The position numbers and the translations under genes are program-made. Under the pieces are notes generated by a model. That model did no database searches. It was not told where the DNA came from and worked only from the letters and a program-made list of their open reading frames with translations. Positions 1 through 13,900 of a stretch of DNA of 64,000 bases are shown one piece after another. Numbering within the stretch: the first letter of the stretch is position 1; every line of letters starts with the position of its first letter. The DNA is from Lepisosteus oculatus (Eukaryota > Chordata > Actinopteri > Semionotiformes > Lepisosteidae), in contig NC_090723.1 of the NCBI RefSeq assembly GCF_040954835.1, positions 1,684,001 through 1,748,000 on the forward strand, in the 5' to 3' direction.

Positions 1-1795
1 TCTCTCTCAAACAGAGCAGGGGGATTGATTCAACTATTTTATATTCAAAATACTTGAATTTGGTTTTAATAATTCACCCCAATTTACTGCATCAAGCTCA
101 GGAATGAAAGGAGGATGCAGAGTCACATGGATCTTAAGAACAAGACAATGAAGGTAGAAGGCACTGTTCAAGAATTGTGAGTGTACGGGATTTGTTACTC
201 AGCCTTATGATTGGAGCTCATTCTCTGGGATCCTTCAAGAAAGGATAGAAGAAAGAGCCCACAGGTATTAGAAAAAACCCAATAAAGAAAATTAAAAAGC
301 TACTATCACCCAAATAAGCAAGATGGGTCTAATCCTCTCATTTAAAACACATCTTTCCTATCAGTCTGCACCTTTGTGCTAGTAATAACTTCATTGACTT
401 AATTTTGAAATCCAATCAGCCTTGCAAAGCAAAATAAATTGATTTGTTTCTATGTCCCTACTGATCACATAGATGATCACACAGATAGCGTAGAGGGCTC
501 TAACTGAAGGTTATATATAATATGAATGCATTCAGGTCGTGAATCACCTGCAGTATTTCTGCTGGTCGGAATATTTCAAAGTTTAAAGATGCCGGCTGCT
601 GGGCATTACCAGGCTCCCAGATAAATGGGATTTTGTTGATCAGCATCAGGAAACACGGACCGTTCTGTGGGTGGAGTCTGGAACGCTGTCGTTAACAGGG
701 GACCAAGCTGCTGCTGAAGAATGGCTCCCTTTGAAGATGGCATTTCCATATTTCATTAAGGGCTGACTGACAAGCCAGCCAGCTGTTCTATTTTGAGCTA
801 TTTAAATTTTGACCCGTTTTTTTGAAAACGCATTTGCCTTCACTGCTTTAGGATCTGCTTGACAAAACTCCATGGCAGAAATGGCATCTCTTGTAAGCGG
901 GCTCGACTACTCATTTAATATCATACTGTGCCATTTGTACTATTCCATCTTTGTTTGGGAACAAAGTGGCATGGCTGTTTGCGCTCCTGTCATATTCCAG
1001 ACCGAGGAACCCCTCTGTGTGGAGTTTGCATGGTCTCTCGTGTATTTGTGGCGTTTAATCTGGGTATTACTTGTCCCCTGACAACTCTCATAAACATGCT
1101 GGCTGAGTTAACTATTGTCTCTAAAGTTCCCAAATGTTTAACTGCGTGTGCCATGCAATAGACAGACATCCTGTGCTTCCAGGATAAGCTGCTTCTAACC
1201 ATTTCCCTCATTTGCAAAAAAGTAGCTTTCTGAAAATGGATGGATGGCCTTTTCCACATATAAATTATATCAAAATACCGCAGTGAAGGAAAAGGAGCTC
1301 GCACTGCATTACTGAACAAAGCTGACCAAGTTTAAGGAATATAACAAAGTGCTGGATCATGCTATGTGACTGTTTAATAGACCATCTGATTGATTGCTGT
1401 TCCAAAAGTTCTGGTCTGAGAGGAGAGAGGAGACAGGATGCTAAATGTCTTTCCATCTCTCAGCAGTGACATCGATCACTGCATTTCTTGAAGACGGGTT
1501 GATTCACATATCAAACAGCCACTGCACACATCCCACAACACAGTGTTCTGCAAAAAGAACTCAGGTCAAGAAACAAAAGTGGACATAATGAACACATATT
1601 TGATTTTTTTCCATAGGAAACCAAAACACACATGATCAGAAGCCAAAAAAAATATCCACAAGACCCAATAAACCCATTATTTTATGTTTTTCACCTGAGG
1701 TAATTGTACTGTTTGTAAGATTTCTCTCTGGTCCCTGCCGTGTTGCACAGAATAATATGTTTTTTACAGGTAAAACCACGACAAAAATCTTTTTG
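1..1795. other. Non-coding, no gene recognised
   Basis: No open frame here resembles a known protein and no convincing exon with flanking splice sites was found. About 500-860 is balanced, repeat-free sequence with several short homeodomain-like and E-box-like words, so it is a candidate conserved element, but this cannot be judged from one sequence. Confidence 0.5.
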
Positions 1796-2030
1796 GCATT
1801 GCTGCCTTGCAGCACTGGGAACTTGAGTTCAATTGCAGACCTGTGATGCTTTCTGCATGGAGTTTGCATGTGTTTGTGTGGGTTTCCTCCAGGTGCTCTG
1901 GTTTCCTTTCACAGTTTAAGGATATGCTGGTGTCGGTCTGTGCCCTGCAGTGAGACCTGTCCAGGATGTCTCCTATCTTGTGCTCATTGCTTGCTGGGAT
2001 AGGCTCCTACTGCCCCGCAAACCTGCATTG
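1796..2030 (+). repeat. tRNA-derived SINE, degraded copy
   Basis: Contains in order the decayed head (GCATTGCTGCCTTGCAGCAC), GAGTTTGCATG, GGGTTTCCTCCAGGTGCTC, and the tail module GCTGGGATAGGCTCC shared with the other SINE copies in this window. The central module resembles the conserved domain of shark HE1 and fish V-type SINEs. Confidence 0.8.
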
Positions 2031-5000
2031 TAAACCTCTTACTGTCTGAGACCCTTTTAGTCAATGTCCATCTGGAATTTCCTCCCCTTAAACATTTTGT
2101 TATATCTCATAGTCACTGCAAAAGAAAAGGAAATGATCCCCAATTGACATTTAAAAGTGAGAGACACAAAACCAACACAAACTGGTGTGCGTGAGACAGG
2201 TTGGATTTTACCCCCCAATCCTGCTTTTATGGCCAGTAACAGAGGATGGAATTTTTTCCTGCTCTGTGCAGAGCCGATAAGGCAGACAATTATTATTCAA
2301 TAAGAACTGAAGGGGCCATCTTGGGAATTCTGTGGAAAGGACAAGACTTGGCTTAAAACCCCACCAAGAAGAGCAACACATGCTTATCTAAAGACATGCT
2401 TCAAACTGGGTTTTAGTTTTGCTTTCTTCTTTTTTTACATGTGTTATTTTCTTGTGCCAGTTTAGTATTCCAGCAAAAATAGCCTCTGAAACCTTTCCAA
2501 AGCGGATTAGGAATGGCACAAGGGAAACAACTTAGCGCTGCACCATGTCTCTTTGCCTGCTGGGAAAGCATTTTTGTGCAGCATCAATCTTGATCCCCAA
2601 GGCATTTCCTTTTCTTCGTCTTTGCAAAGAGACTCTTTAAACAAGACAGGTGAATCAAAATCAGCAAATCAATCTTTACAGAAGGGATGAGAGGGACTCG
2701 TGCATTCATTTAAACATTTAACATCTAAAATGAATCAAACCCAAAAAGGTTCCTGCAAAGTGCCAGCTGCTCAAATAAGAGACTAATTCAATTTACCCTC
2801 TCTGACACATAAGGGAACACATTCCTAAACTGGCATGCCTCAAAGCAAACTGTAGCCAACCACGTCCCTGGCTGTGCTATGTGATCTCCTAGTTCCATAG
2901 GATTGATGTGGAAAACTGATTTGAAGTTTTAAGCAAGGGATGGTATAAAGGGACCAACATAAGGAATTTGGCCCTTCAGGGATCAATATAAAAGAGGGTC
3001 TATACGTGAAGAGTGCAGCCTCTGCTGGGATTCAGTCCTGGACACTCGCAGGCTCCAAGCATGCACAGCACCCCTCCCTACACAGCAGACAGTTCCTCTA
3101 CATCAAAAGATCTGGCTGTGTGCTGCAGCAGGGCTCTGCACCGTGTGGTTCAGTGGGGGTTGCATCACTTCTGCCTATAGACAAATTGCTTGGTCAATCC
3201 TTGCAAGCAAGATGGCTGACAATATTGCTGAAGAACTAGAACAGACTATTGCTGTTACTTGCCCACCCTCCTGAGAGGCAGATCAGTAGCAAGTCCTGTA
3301 GAACAGTAGCACATCACCACCATGTTAGGTGGTCCATGCTGTTTGGTATGCGATTGCAAGTATGTCTACGTTCAACGATGCAGGTTCAATGCAAAGGCCA
3401 AATTGTCTGCCCTTCCAGCATATACAATACACTACCAGAATAATTATTTCTAATCAATTACTAGAGATTAACAGAAAGATCTGTGAATCTTATTTTCTAG
3501 GTACAAACCTTGAGGTGCCATAAGAGAACTATCCATTGTCAACAATGAACTGTCAAGCCTAGATTTAAGTTATTGCTTTGCAATTGCCCAAGGATTTTTT
3601 TCAACCTTAATTTAGATAGTACTCCCCTTCGCAGGCTTAATTAGACAATTAAAATTAGTCTGCATCGTCTGATCCTGTTTGTTAAAAACTGTAAATCAAG
3701 ACACAAGCTTATTTTTCAGGAGACTGTGACTTGGTGCTTAAAAAAAATGGCTGTTGACAGTGTAGGATGTAAAGCAAGAGCAGAGAGTGAACCAAAACAA
3801 GAAAACACGTCTCATCTGTATTCTCCCCATGGTCCCAGAGCTCCTATTAGAGCAGGGCTTCACTAGGCAGCCCATTGCCAGCACATTTTTCTCATCTCCC
3901 CCTCCACATTTATTGCCACCAATATTACAAGCAACTAATGGCAATTCAAAAGCGCTTCCATGGGAGGAAACACTACGTTTGCAGATTTTTCCACTTGGTC
4001 TTCAGCAATTCCAGTTTAAATAACAGCTATAGCTTGTGCATAATAAAACCATGACAAAGGCTCTGTAGAATATTCTGTGGAATAAATATCATTAACAGTC
4101 ACGTTATGTGGGGTAATATGGCTACAAGCAATTATTGTTATCAGAAATTGCAAAGTTTTAAACTTCCCTTAATCCCTAAATTGCAACTTGCTTTACTTGT
4201 TTAATATTTTATAATTAGTCTACCTGCTTCTTGCAATGTCATCATCATGTTTGATGTAATGCAAAATATAATCCCTAGAGACAGGTAGCTTTGCTGTAAC
4301 AATGGAACATGGATGCAGGGATCATGAGTTTAAGTTAGAGCAGATTTGTTTAGAAAGAATAAGAGGTTATTGCTGTCCCAAACAAAAATGCCCCGCCATG
4401 GTGTTGGAGCTTCGCTTCAGGAAGGGCCTGGATGAGTTCCTGGGATGAAATGGTTACCGCATGTCACTCAACAAGCAAGCTGTCAGATGATCTTCTGCCT
4501 TATAAAACCATTTCTATATCTTCTAGTTGTGTGATGTGCTCACCTCCACATACTCTGCCTCCAGTTCATGCACACAGGAAATCGAGGGTGACACACTTTG
4601 CTTCCTTAATGAAAAAACAACCCACAAACAACCAAGCTGAGCTGACAGGGGCAGGGTGAGATGATCGACCTCCCAGATCCGAACCTTCTGGGGGTGCTCC
4701 TTCAGCAATCGATCACAGGAGAACCAGTCTTGCCCATGGCTAGACAGCTGCCGCACGAGCTGGGGAAAAGCAATTTGTCTCATCGACGCCGCAAACAGAT
4801 CAGGAGTGATATGAGGGAGGCAGAGTGGAGGAAGGAGGGAAAGGAACAGCACTTCTGTCTTCATCAGCTGCACAGCTGACATCTTTTTCTAGGAGGACAT
4901 GGAAATATGTCAGCCTGGAAAGTGCTTTGCTCTCCGTCGATGTGCACAGCAACCGAGGCTCTCACTGAAGTAAATCTCCCCACATAAAGCAGCTGCTGCG

Positions 5001-8000
5001 ATCACAGTGAAATTACCCATCAACAGATGTACCATCCATCCCCTTAACTGAATCAAACACACCATCAAGTGACCGGTCTGGGCTTCATCAAACCTGTCTG
5101 CGATTCTCGCCCAGTCCTGAGCTGAGCCAGGCGAACATCACACATGCTGTAGTGATTCTTACAAAGCTAACTGTGAAAGGCAGGGGCATTTTTGGTGAGC
5201 AAGTTGCAGAAGGTCTTTTTGATATTTTCTCCTCCTGAAATAGTGAATTACAAAATAAGAGGTGATAAGAAAATTGAAGCATTTAGATGTGAGGAACCCC
5301 ACTTCTGATGAGTGGAAGATGACCGCGACATTCCACAGGTAGCAGGATGAGTTTCCAAGAGCCAGAGGCTCTGGGCTTTAGCACTGCGACCTGGAATCCA
5401 GTCTTTAAATTATACTGTACAGCTTTATAGGCAGGTCAGGGGGAAAGAAATTAAAAGCTGGAATGGCTTATCATTCCCTGGGTCCTAAAGAGATAGGCCT
5501 AAAATAAGCCTAGAAAGGCCAACAGATTCCAGATCCCAAGGAGCAGAGCTGGAAACCCCTGACAGGTTACAAAAGAAACACATCCATCTTATTGATCGCC
5601 GAACCTTATCAGGATGTAATCTGAAGGACCTTGAGGTACTGTATCTGCTTTAGCTGCATGGATGGTACGGTCTAGTTTACTCCAGACACCCAGTCATGAT
5701 CCTGCAGGACTGGTGAGATTGTATCTTTTCTAAAATATTATCAATGGTAATGTTTTAATATTTTCAATGGGATTATAGCTATACATGAATAATACTATGC
5801 CCGAATTACATCAGGAAAAAAATAAATCATTCAATTTTTTCCCCCATCACTACCTTAAGAAATACTCCCTTGATGATGATGATGATGATGATTTTTTTTC
5901 TTCCTAGAGGGCTCTTACAGAGCTAGGTTTGGAATTTGTGAATGGCTGGACCATCAACATCCAAATGAATCCAGATTCTAATCTGCTTCATTGAGACATC
6001 CAGTCTTACAGTTTCTTTCACTGATGTTTCCTCTCTGCATTACTGAAGGCATGTTAGAGAACCACAGAATGCTCCTGACCTACTTGTGCACAACAGTTTG
6101 GGAATAGTTTCCTTCTACTTCTTTGATCAAGAAGGGAGGTATAATTAAAACATCAATTTATGTCAGACCTTGCATTTCAAATATTTCTGGATACCTATAA
6201 CCTTCACAAAATATTGAAGTATAAATGAACTTTTATAAAATTTGTATTTAATAAATATAGGTAAGATACATGTAATGGCCACAATATTAGGGATCCTTTC
6301 AAGTAATGTGATAAGATATGCAAACAGCTCTAGAGAAGAACGTAAGTTGGTTTTGAAATATTGTTAGGCTATACTAGTGGCATAGGTTTCAGCCAAGATT
6401 GTGACCAGGATCAGAGCACATGGGATTATTTGGATTTTGTAACAGACATTTAGGAAGGTTGACAGCAGCAAGTTCAGCTCTGCTTTGGTGACCAAAATTG
6501 TAATAATTTCTGAGAAGGTTTTAAAAAGATCGAGATGTACCGTACATAAGCACCCTTTCTCCTTTGCCTTCAGAGCTTGCTTCCCTCCTCCACCTCCACT
6601 GCCCCTTGGTCACCCCTCTTTCTGCAGGGGGGGCCCTCAGTATCCTCATCCTATAGCCCGGAGGTTGAGCCTAAGTGGGTTTAGCCAAATTTACAATGAC
6701 TAAACACTCAAACAATTCCCCCCCCAATACATTTAATTATTGGGTGTTGTTATTCCTTGTGAGAGTGATTGACATCTGGTCTCAGGCGGACCACACTTTA
6801 CCTGGAATTCCCAATATTTTGATCAGCGAGTGGAAACATCATCTACAGGCCATGAAGTCACACACTGTCCTTCCAGAAAAGGGTCTTCATTATGCCAGCC
6901 AAACCAACACTTTCTTTTCAGCTTTACCCGTCAGGTCTTAAACTTGCTCTCATTATTTTCTGAAGAGGCCTAACAGGCGGCAGAGCTGCAGAGGAGATCT
7001 CTGGAAGTGGTTGTCGGGAAGGGCCGGAGCAGTCGCTCAAGGTAACCCAGGGGACAATGACAAGCTGCCTCCGGGTCTCGTTTATTTCATGTGCCATTTG
7101 TCCCTCTGACACAAAATACTTACTGGACAAATAAAATTAATGTGTTTGCCAGCTTCCTGCTCTCGGTGTCCTTCAGCACAAACAACAGGAGGAGGCAGGG
7201 GAGTTAAGGAGGAGGAATGAGAGGTGCAAGGTAGCCGCATGGAGAAGCCATTCTGTCTTTTAATTAAACCCTCTCCCTGGCAGCATGCTTCACAGCTGCA
7301 GAAAAATCATCAGCTGGTTCAGTATGGAGAGTCAGAGCTGCAGCTAAAGAGGAACATGAGGTATATGGTGCATTTCTCCATTTTAACAGACCACAGTCAC
7401 AGACATCAAGGATCTGTTGATGTACCTGTCTGTACTGATCACAGTCAAACTACATCTTACTTGCTCTTAGTGCATATGGAAGTCCCAGGCTACCTTTTTA
7501 ATTTTTTAACTCCTCAATCGACCCACACGCTCCTGTGAAAGATGTCATAAGGCAAGAAATTTAGGCACAGTTCAGGGGATCAGATAAGCCTCAGGCATCT
7601 TAGAATTTGACCCCTGCATGAGCACCAACGCCTAGATTCAAGTAGCATTCTTTAACATAGAAATACTTTTTTATAAAATGATTTCTAATCAAATTATGTT
7701 AAATTTTGAGAAAACCATCTCCTTTTTCAAAGCCAACCATGTCATTTCAACAGGCAAAACATAGCTGCAAATCTGAAAAGAGATCACAATTAGACCTAAG
7801 CAAAAGGCACTTTCTCATCAGCAGGAGTTTTACAGACATTACCAGCCTACCTATTTGAAAAAAGTGCTCTTTGCTGAACATAGTATCAATCAATTCCACA
7901 GAGAAGCATTATGGTTAAACTAGCAGTTTGCCTCAGATACAGTTCAGATACATACCAGCAGGATCACTTTCAAGGAGTCATAAAATGATCCATCAATGAA

Positions 8001-10690
8001 GCTCTCAACTCAAAATCCTCAAGCACTTTTCTTCACAGCACTCTCTCACAACCAGAATGATTCTAGATTAAGCTTTGAGATTTTTAGGAAAATTCTATGA
8101 GCACTATACAGTGGCTTCATAGACACTATGTATTCCTAGTAATGTTAACAAGCAGATAGAACTGATGTTTAATTCTGGTTCTTCCATTGATGAGGTCCTA
8201 AGAAACTGCCTTTCTATCATCCTGGTCCTGAAAAAGCCTTGTCTGTTAAGTGCTGGTTTTAACTAGGAACTTCTTCAGCAGCACTAACCAGAGCCTGTAA
8301 CTGATTCTCTTAACACTTTATCTGCATTAAAACCTTGGTTTTAAACATATGCTCATCTGCATGATTTCCAATAATTGAGGCACACAATACTTTATACAAC
8401 CTCTTGATTTCTGGCCAAACAGCTCCTAAAAGGTGACCAATGATGAACAGACACAGGTGAGAATGTATCAGACACACCCACCGTGAGTCAGCGCTTTTCC
8501 TTCTGCTGAAGTCCAATTGGTTATTTTTCAGTTAATTCACCTGTATGAGGGCAGTCCTGAAGCTCACTAATTAGCACAGGGTTCTCACCAATTACAAATC
8601 TCGATCATCTAGTTCAGAGCTTAAAACAATTTAAAAATGCCTCACATGGAAAATTAAAGCAAAATAAACTGTGTTTAAGAACCCAGGCTGGAGCAAACAG
8701 CTCAGCAGACACAGAATCAGAACCCCATTACAGCAGGTATACAAAAACAAGTCAACAGGCTGCTTTAAACTCAATCCATTATATATACCATCATAACATT
8801 AGAATAACATTGCTGACTTGAAGTTTTTTTCTTCCGCTATTTTTAAAGGGTTCAGTTTCCTTTGATAGAAAGGTAACTCATAGCCTGATGAAACACATAC
8901 TGTGGAGGGACAGACATAAATACAAAGTAAGAAGATTTGTTCAACAGCTACATGCACTATTATTCTACAGTCATGATCTTCAACACCAAGTGGTTTGAGA
9001 CTCTGCTACTAACAATTAATCAATTGATATTCCAAATGGCATATCCTGAAATTCTTGTCTTTCTCCTGGGAAGTATGGAGAACCATTTCACATTAAACAA
9101 GGACATGGACAAAGGGGACAGTCAATTGCACCTGAACAGGATGCTGGAATCGATTTTAAGTCCTAATGCAGCCAAACCTGAGAGACAGCAGTTAAAAGCA
9201 AAAACAATTTGGCATTTATACAGGTTTTAAATTCTACTGGACTATGAGAATATAAAAGTTGAGCAGTACAGTATTTTTTAAAACACAAATTTAAGATACT
9301 TTGAGCTTGGAGTTTTTCACCATACGTTAAAAATATAAAAGAATATGTACCGAAACCAGATGGTTTGGGCATGTTGGGAAATGGAGGAAGGCAATTTGTC
9401 TGGCACTTAACATCACCAAATGCACAGATCGCTCACTCAAGTTGAACGCTGTCCAACTGAGTTAAATTAAACAGCTCAGCAACCTCGACTGATATAATCT
9501 GGGAATCCAGGGTGTGCTAGTGCCTAGGTGTCTAGCAATCTGTTTACATTTAAGTTGAGGCTTAGTAAAGGCACCAGAAAATGTGAACACAGTCAACAAC
9601 AGCAGTAGGGCACCAGCAATTAACTTCATCGTTCCATTTGAAGCTACAGGGATCATCTTGCATTTAAGCGTTTCTAAAAGTTTTGCACTGATTGACATTC
9701 AAAGCTGTTCGAAATAGGGCACCTACTGTTTCGACCTGCAACTCTTTTGAAGACATTCTGGAATAAACTTTCTGCTGAGTGCTAGCTGTGGCTCAGATTG
9801 ACCCTATAATCCTTTCGCCTTGAAGGGGACTGTTGTCACTTACTTGACCACTAAGCAGCCTTGCTCTTTGCTCCAACCAGTGACCGAATTCAATTTGATA
9901 GTAAACAGTCAGCTCCAAAGCACTGTAAGGACCTAAACACCAGTCAAAGACCTCCAATTAAGAAAAACATTAATGCTATACTAAATTATCAGGGCTTTTG
10001 ATTACAAGGCACATGAATTCTTATCCATGTTTCAAATAACGAAAGCCAAGTTCTAAACTAGTAAGAAAGGATATGAAGAAAATTTTCAAAACCTCTGCCA
10101 AAGAGAGTGAAGAGGAAGCCGGCACACGCTTCACATTTACCAACAGTCTGGGGGAGACGAGCAGAGTAGCAGGAGACACATGCGTGATACAGGTCACCAT
10201 GTCTTGCTTCGTGCACTGTTTGCTATCATGTGCGACCTTTCCGTAAGAATATTTGAGGTTTATACATTATCATGGACTCTAAAGGTATTAAGAAAATAAA
10301 TTGCGTGTGAAGTTACACAAAAAGTGATTACTGTACAGTACTCTCCTCAGGAACGATTAACGTCTAACTAGATTTGCAGTATTACTAAAAACTCAAACCA
10401 CAGTATGAATGCCATTGTTTCTCTTGTCATTTTTTGGTGAAAAGGGTAAAAGGTTTTGGGGTCCAGAACAGATCATAATCTTTCCCCATAAGAAATAATG
10501 GAAAAGTTTTTTTTTTTAGGAATTTTCACTATACGACTGTTACTGGGAACAAATTACGTTCCTAAAGACAGCAATGAGTTCATCAGTAACTCGTAAGAAA
10601 AGTCATGAGTTTTTTTACAGGTGAAAACAGGTGGAAAATTAAAATGCAAGACCACGTGTCTACAAACATGCACACCAAGACGAGCCAGTT
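2031..10690. other. 8.6-kb gene-free region
   Basis: No exon was recognised on either strand. The only clear repeat is an ATG/TGA microsatellite at 5871-5892. Repeat-free, moderately GC stretches at about 2440-2700, 4660-4880 and 6955-7330 stand out from the AT-rich background and could be regulatory, but nothing in them is diagnostic. Confidence 0.5.
5871..5892. repeat. (TGA)n microsatellite
   Basis: Seven uninterrupted TGA units followed by a T-run. Confidence 0.95.
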
Positions 10691-10719
10691 TCACACCGAT
10701 TCAGTAGGTGGCAAACTGC

Positions 10720-10730
10720 TTTATTTTATT
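10720..10730 (-). terminator. Likely polyadenylation signals of ndufa4
   Basis: On the minus strand two overlapping AATAAA hexamers lie about 190-200 bases past the ndufa4 stop codon, a normal distance for a short 3' UTR. The cleavage site would be about 10.70 kb. Not confirmed by any transcript. Confidence 0.6.
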
Positions 10731-10920
10731 GAGGCAGCAAACCATAAATATCGGAAGGATGGTACGAAGTTCTGTGCGGAAAGCTGAGGGCGAGATGCAT
10801 TCCTGAACGCAAATGGCTTTTTTGTGCGGTTCTGCTTCCGTTTTTTTCTTTTTGGCTCCTGTTGATTGTGCGGAGTGGCTTCTAAAGACCTTGGTCCTGT
10901 AGCTGGCAGGAGAGGTGAGC

Positions 10921-10977
10921 TTAGAAGTCTGGCCCGTTCTTCTTTAATTTGTTGTAATCCATGTTTACGGCAAAGAA
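10921..10977 (-). CDS. ndufa4: ndufa4 coding exon 4 (residues 65-82 and stop)
   Basis: Encodes [18 protein letters not shown] followed by TAA, after acceptor ATAATTTGCAG. The length and the GPDF ending match the family C-terminus exactly, so the gene is not truncated. Confidence 0.96.
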   Translation of the reverse strand, partial: FFAVNMDYNKLKKNGPDF

Positions 10978-13900
10978 CTGCAAATTATAAAAAAAACATT
11001 GTATTCAGGGCTTGGTTTGTAAAGAGCTGAAATAACCATGCAGGCCCCTACAAAAAACAGCTCTAGAAGATCAGCTGCAACTTCATCTTCAGTTAAGACA
11101 AGGGGATGGTAAAAATGATAAAGTAACTTCCTAGTTGGCGCCAGGTGCCAAAAGCTAAATGAGTCGTGCAATGCCTTCTGGCGTTTTTCAACAGCAACAT
11201 GAATTCGATTTTTCAACGTCAAAAGCCAACGCTTGATGACTTTCACAAAACAAAGGTTGCATTGAGTTCAAAACCTAACAGCTGAATCACAACTTTAAAA
11301 TAACTTAACCACAGAAAGGGCAGTGCTTCTGCATTGCTGTCCGTGCACAAGGTACGAATGTACATTCGGCTGCACCATGACAAAGCACCTCGGGTGGTCT
11401 GAGCAAAACAGGACGACAGAAGCTCAAATGCCATCTGAGCAGCTCCAGGCTTTCCACCGAGCTTACTTTCCAATACCGAGACCCAGTCTTCTGTTGTGAG
11501 AGTGGAAACGAATGGGATTTCATGTGAAAACATCATGATCCCAAAACACATTTAGTAGCACTGACAAACTAGACACAGCAGAAAAATGCCAACTGACATC
11601 ATTTATCAATGTAAAAAATGTTTTAAGTGCTGAAAATGGAGTAATATTGATTTGGTACCATTTTTTCTTCAGCAATTTGAATACAGAGGCTGGATTTTAA
11701 CCAAGTTAAGGCCATAGAATTACCTTGTAACACCACAGACCATGGGCAGATATGAAATTTTGACAACTGAAAATAACCTAAAAATAATCTTCCTTGCAGG
11801 TCTCAAGGCTGTATCAGACACAGTGATGTGCATTTCACTGGTTTCAGGCTTAAGAACTGTGTCCTATAAGTCCTACCATGTGAAGCAATGCTTCTGGTGG
11901 AATTAATAGTGTGGTGTCTTCATACACGTTTTGAGCGCGACTGTGAGAGAACATCGAGCATCATGCTCAAGCTTAGGACCAGCAAGGTCCTTCACTGCCA
12001 TGTGTTGTTCTTTCAAGACACAACATGGGCAGACATGAGAAACAGTTGCCAAAACCATTACATACTACCCAATTCCTTGAGCAATAAGAGAACAGAATTA
12101 AAAGCCCTTTGGATTAAAATGACTCCCAACAGGCACACAGCGACACCCTGAGGTGCAGCTCATGAAGGGCTTTTACAGGCTTCCGTGCCGATGAGTTACT
12201 GAAACAGCCGTACCTTGTACCGGTCATTGGGCCCCAGTTTGTTCCAGGGCTCAGGGTTATTCTTGCGATCCCAGCTGCAAACAAATTCAATTCACAGTCA
12301 TTCGGTGAAGTCAATTCAGTCCACCTGCAGATTTAGAAATCCCCAAAACCACACTCAACACACAAGCTCTACAAAGTGCCCCAACATTCCCCGTTTCACT
12401 CCTTGATAGCCCAGAGCACTTCACGGCTCCCTGCCGTGATGAAGGAGTGCATCACTAAGACTCCGGGGGAAGTCCATCCGGAAGAGGATACAAAAACATA
12501 TGTTTGGAACCGATGTCTGAAACTGGTGAAGTCACCTGGAAACTATACCAATTCCCACCCGTATCTGTGACTTGCAAACTTGTAAGCAGAGTTTAATACT
12601 ACATTAAGAGTGAAGAACTAAAGGAAGGGTGCTATGTGCCTGCACATCTGGCAAGATTAACATCTGGTTCTGTACTGAAACCTCGCCCTACACGAATGGC
12701 GCACACAGACACACTTACGAGACATCAGGATTGCGCAAGGCCAGGCGTGCAAGGTAGAGGGTGGCCCCCACCGCCCCTGAGCCGATGAAGACAAACAGGG
12801 GGATCAACTGGAAAAAAGGTAGAAAAAGGTCAATAATTTCAACCTGCAGCTGCTCTCACAGTTACCTCCGAGGCTTCTGTGCGAGATGACGTCTTTGGCA
12901 CATTTAGAAATTGGCCTTTCTTGCTGCTTCACAGTGCTGAACAGTCGTCATCTGACATTACTCATGTTTTAATTATGATGGGGTTAATAAAGAACCACAG
13001 TCGTGCCAATCTAGTACAGTACTCTGCACAAGCTGGCTGTTCACTAGTACATCTCAGCACACAGAAAGAGAATGAAACACCTTCTGTTTAATTACCTAAT
13101 TTAAACAGGAACTCAGACCGCAACGGTGGCACCAGCACAAAAAAAGAAACTAAACTGGACATCAGGCCGAGCGATGAAGAATCAGCTCAACCACACCTTT
13201 AGAAGATGTGATGGAGAATGCTGACCAGCAGAAGGCAGTCTATTGTTAAAGAGCCTTTCCAGGTTTTCAACACTTGTAGGACATGAAGGGTTATTTAAAG
13301 GTCAAACACACTAGCAGGGAGGGCGGTGTGTACACTTTCACGGTTATCACGTTACCAGCTCTTGTACTAAAAGCCTAGTCATGCCAATACCCAAGAGCAT
13401 TTGTCATTTTTATGGACAGACACCTGGAACTTTGTAAAGGAAACATCGGTACTTCTGCTTCACCGTTACAATCTGATCAAGGGCCAGTTGCACGTTGATC
13501 AATTCTTGGCGTTTTCTAACCAACATAAGAGTGTGAATAAACCTATTACTTGTTCCATAAGAGTGTGACGTCTACCTCGGATAGGACTCCTCTTCACCAG
13601 ACATACAAATTTCGAGCGAGCCTTTCATTATAAGCTTACAAGCTGCACATTTCTACAGAAACTGATGTTTTAATGTTCTGCATTGCAAACCACGCCACAG
13701 ACTACTCCTGTCTTTGCCTGGGACGACCTGAAGTAAGCAGGCCAGCCAGCCACGGTGATCTTGTGACGCTAGCACCAGAATACCATCGGTTACCTTTACA
13801 ACGGGGATACTGCAGTACTTCTCAAATATGCATAAAGAAACACTGCTTTATTTTCTTAACCCTTTCTTACATTTATATAAGTGCTTATTACAGATATTCA

